DNA of 64,000 bases, taken from positions 1,368,879-1,432,878 of the forward strand of contig JAQFWX010000010.1 of assembly GCA_027605045.1 (NCBI GenBank). Direction: 5' to 3'. Positions 63,516 through 64,000 of the stretch are shown piece by piece; the stretch's first letter is position 1; every line of letters starts with the position of its first letter. The DNA is from Phallus indusiatus. Taxonomy: Eukaryota > Basidiomycota > Agaricomycetes > Phallales > Phallaceae. The notes under the pieces were generated by a model that saw nothing but the letters and a program-made list of their open reading frames with translations, searched no databases and was not told the origin of the DNA. The translations under genes and the position numbers were made by a program.

Positions 63516-64000
63516 GGTTGAGCTTGTGAAAAAATGTGGAGGAGAAAGATGGAGGTTATATAATGGGCGGACTTAATGAACACGAGACCTCGGTGGATCA
63601 TTCACTACCCGATTGCGGTGATTTTATACATTTGCTTTTGTTTGTCTTTTGAGTGTATGAATAGTAAATCTCTTATAACCAATATCTTGTTGGTAGGGGA
63701 GAAAAGGTGAGCATATAGTCACACTGCACTAGTCGCCGATTAGTTACCTGGGTTTAAGCTCTGAAGATTCGGAATATCAATACAATCGTCCTTTGTCCTA
63801 GGGCGAAGCAACTTTTGATCGACCGCCGATGACCGGTGGCCCTTCAAGCTTCAAGCTTCACCGGCCAACCTGCTTTCTTTTCAATGCATACCTAATATTA
63901 TAAAATAAACGTCGAGTGAATTATGAAAGTTTTCTGATAAACATACCAAACTCTAGTGAATTCAATTTAGATATAAATCATATAGGTCTGAGTCACAAAG
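63516..64000. other. Right-edge intergenic region
   Basis: No gene seen; it contains the promoter of the hypothetical gene. A tandem CTTCAAG motif occurs at about 63842-63860. Confidence 0.5.

Overview
The window is nuclear DNA of a mushroom-forming basidiomycete (Agaricomycetes, probably Agaricales). The evidence is genes split by many short GT-AG introns (mostly 45-90 nt), a class I hydrophobin, lineage-expanded families (DUF7918, DUF6535), and a gene mix with no bacterial-type operons. I cannot name the species. Gene models were built by hand from open frames, splice signals and frame continuity. Where I give every exon boundary, the frame closes exactly.

Left part (1-15.3 kb): a short ORF of unknown function; a Ser/Pro-rich secreted-type protein with an internal stop or intron; a vanillyl-alcohol-oxidase-like flavoenzyme; a membrane protein I do not recognise; an HMG-box (MATA_HMG) regulator; a hydrophobin; the copper chaperone COX17; and the mRNA 3'-end factor PFS2. 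From 15.3 to 18.1 kb there is no gene I can support. An intron-dense oligopeptide transporter (18.1-21.9 kb) follows.

Middle part (23-47 kb): three tandem DUF7918 genes on the minus strand, then mainly housekeeping genes. These are the mitochondrial ribosomal protein uS2m (MRP4), the H/ACA RNP assembly factor SHQ1, anthranilate synthase TRP2, an amino-acid permease, arginyl-tRNA synthetase (with an open, arginine-rich upstream extension that could be a mitochondrial presequence), an SSB-type ribosome-associated Hsp70, and a SERCA-type calcium ATPase.

Right part (47-64 kb): more accessory and unstable. It holds a tandem segmental duplication carrying two copies of a four-cysteine secreted protein; the Nudix cleavage factor CFIm25; two tiny secreted peptides ending in a GGPG-type tail; a DUF6535 membrane protein interrupted by one in-frame stop; a decayed ALG2 fragment; a near-perfect 349-bp inverted repeat; an 874-residue fusion of a degenerate HAD-like domain to a casein-kinase-1-like kinase; and a two-exon gene of unknown function whose 3' end has a dispersed copy about 10 kb away.

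The most unusual elements are the inverted repeat, one arm of which is the 3' end of the HAD-CK1 fusion gene (a natural source of double-stranded RNA against it, or an assembly artefact), the fusion protein itself, and the DUF7918 trio, each ending in two SUMO-interaction-like motifs around a basic segment. PFS2 and CFIm25 both act in pre-mRNA 3'-end processing but lie about 35 kb apart and are not an operon.
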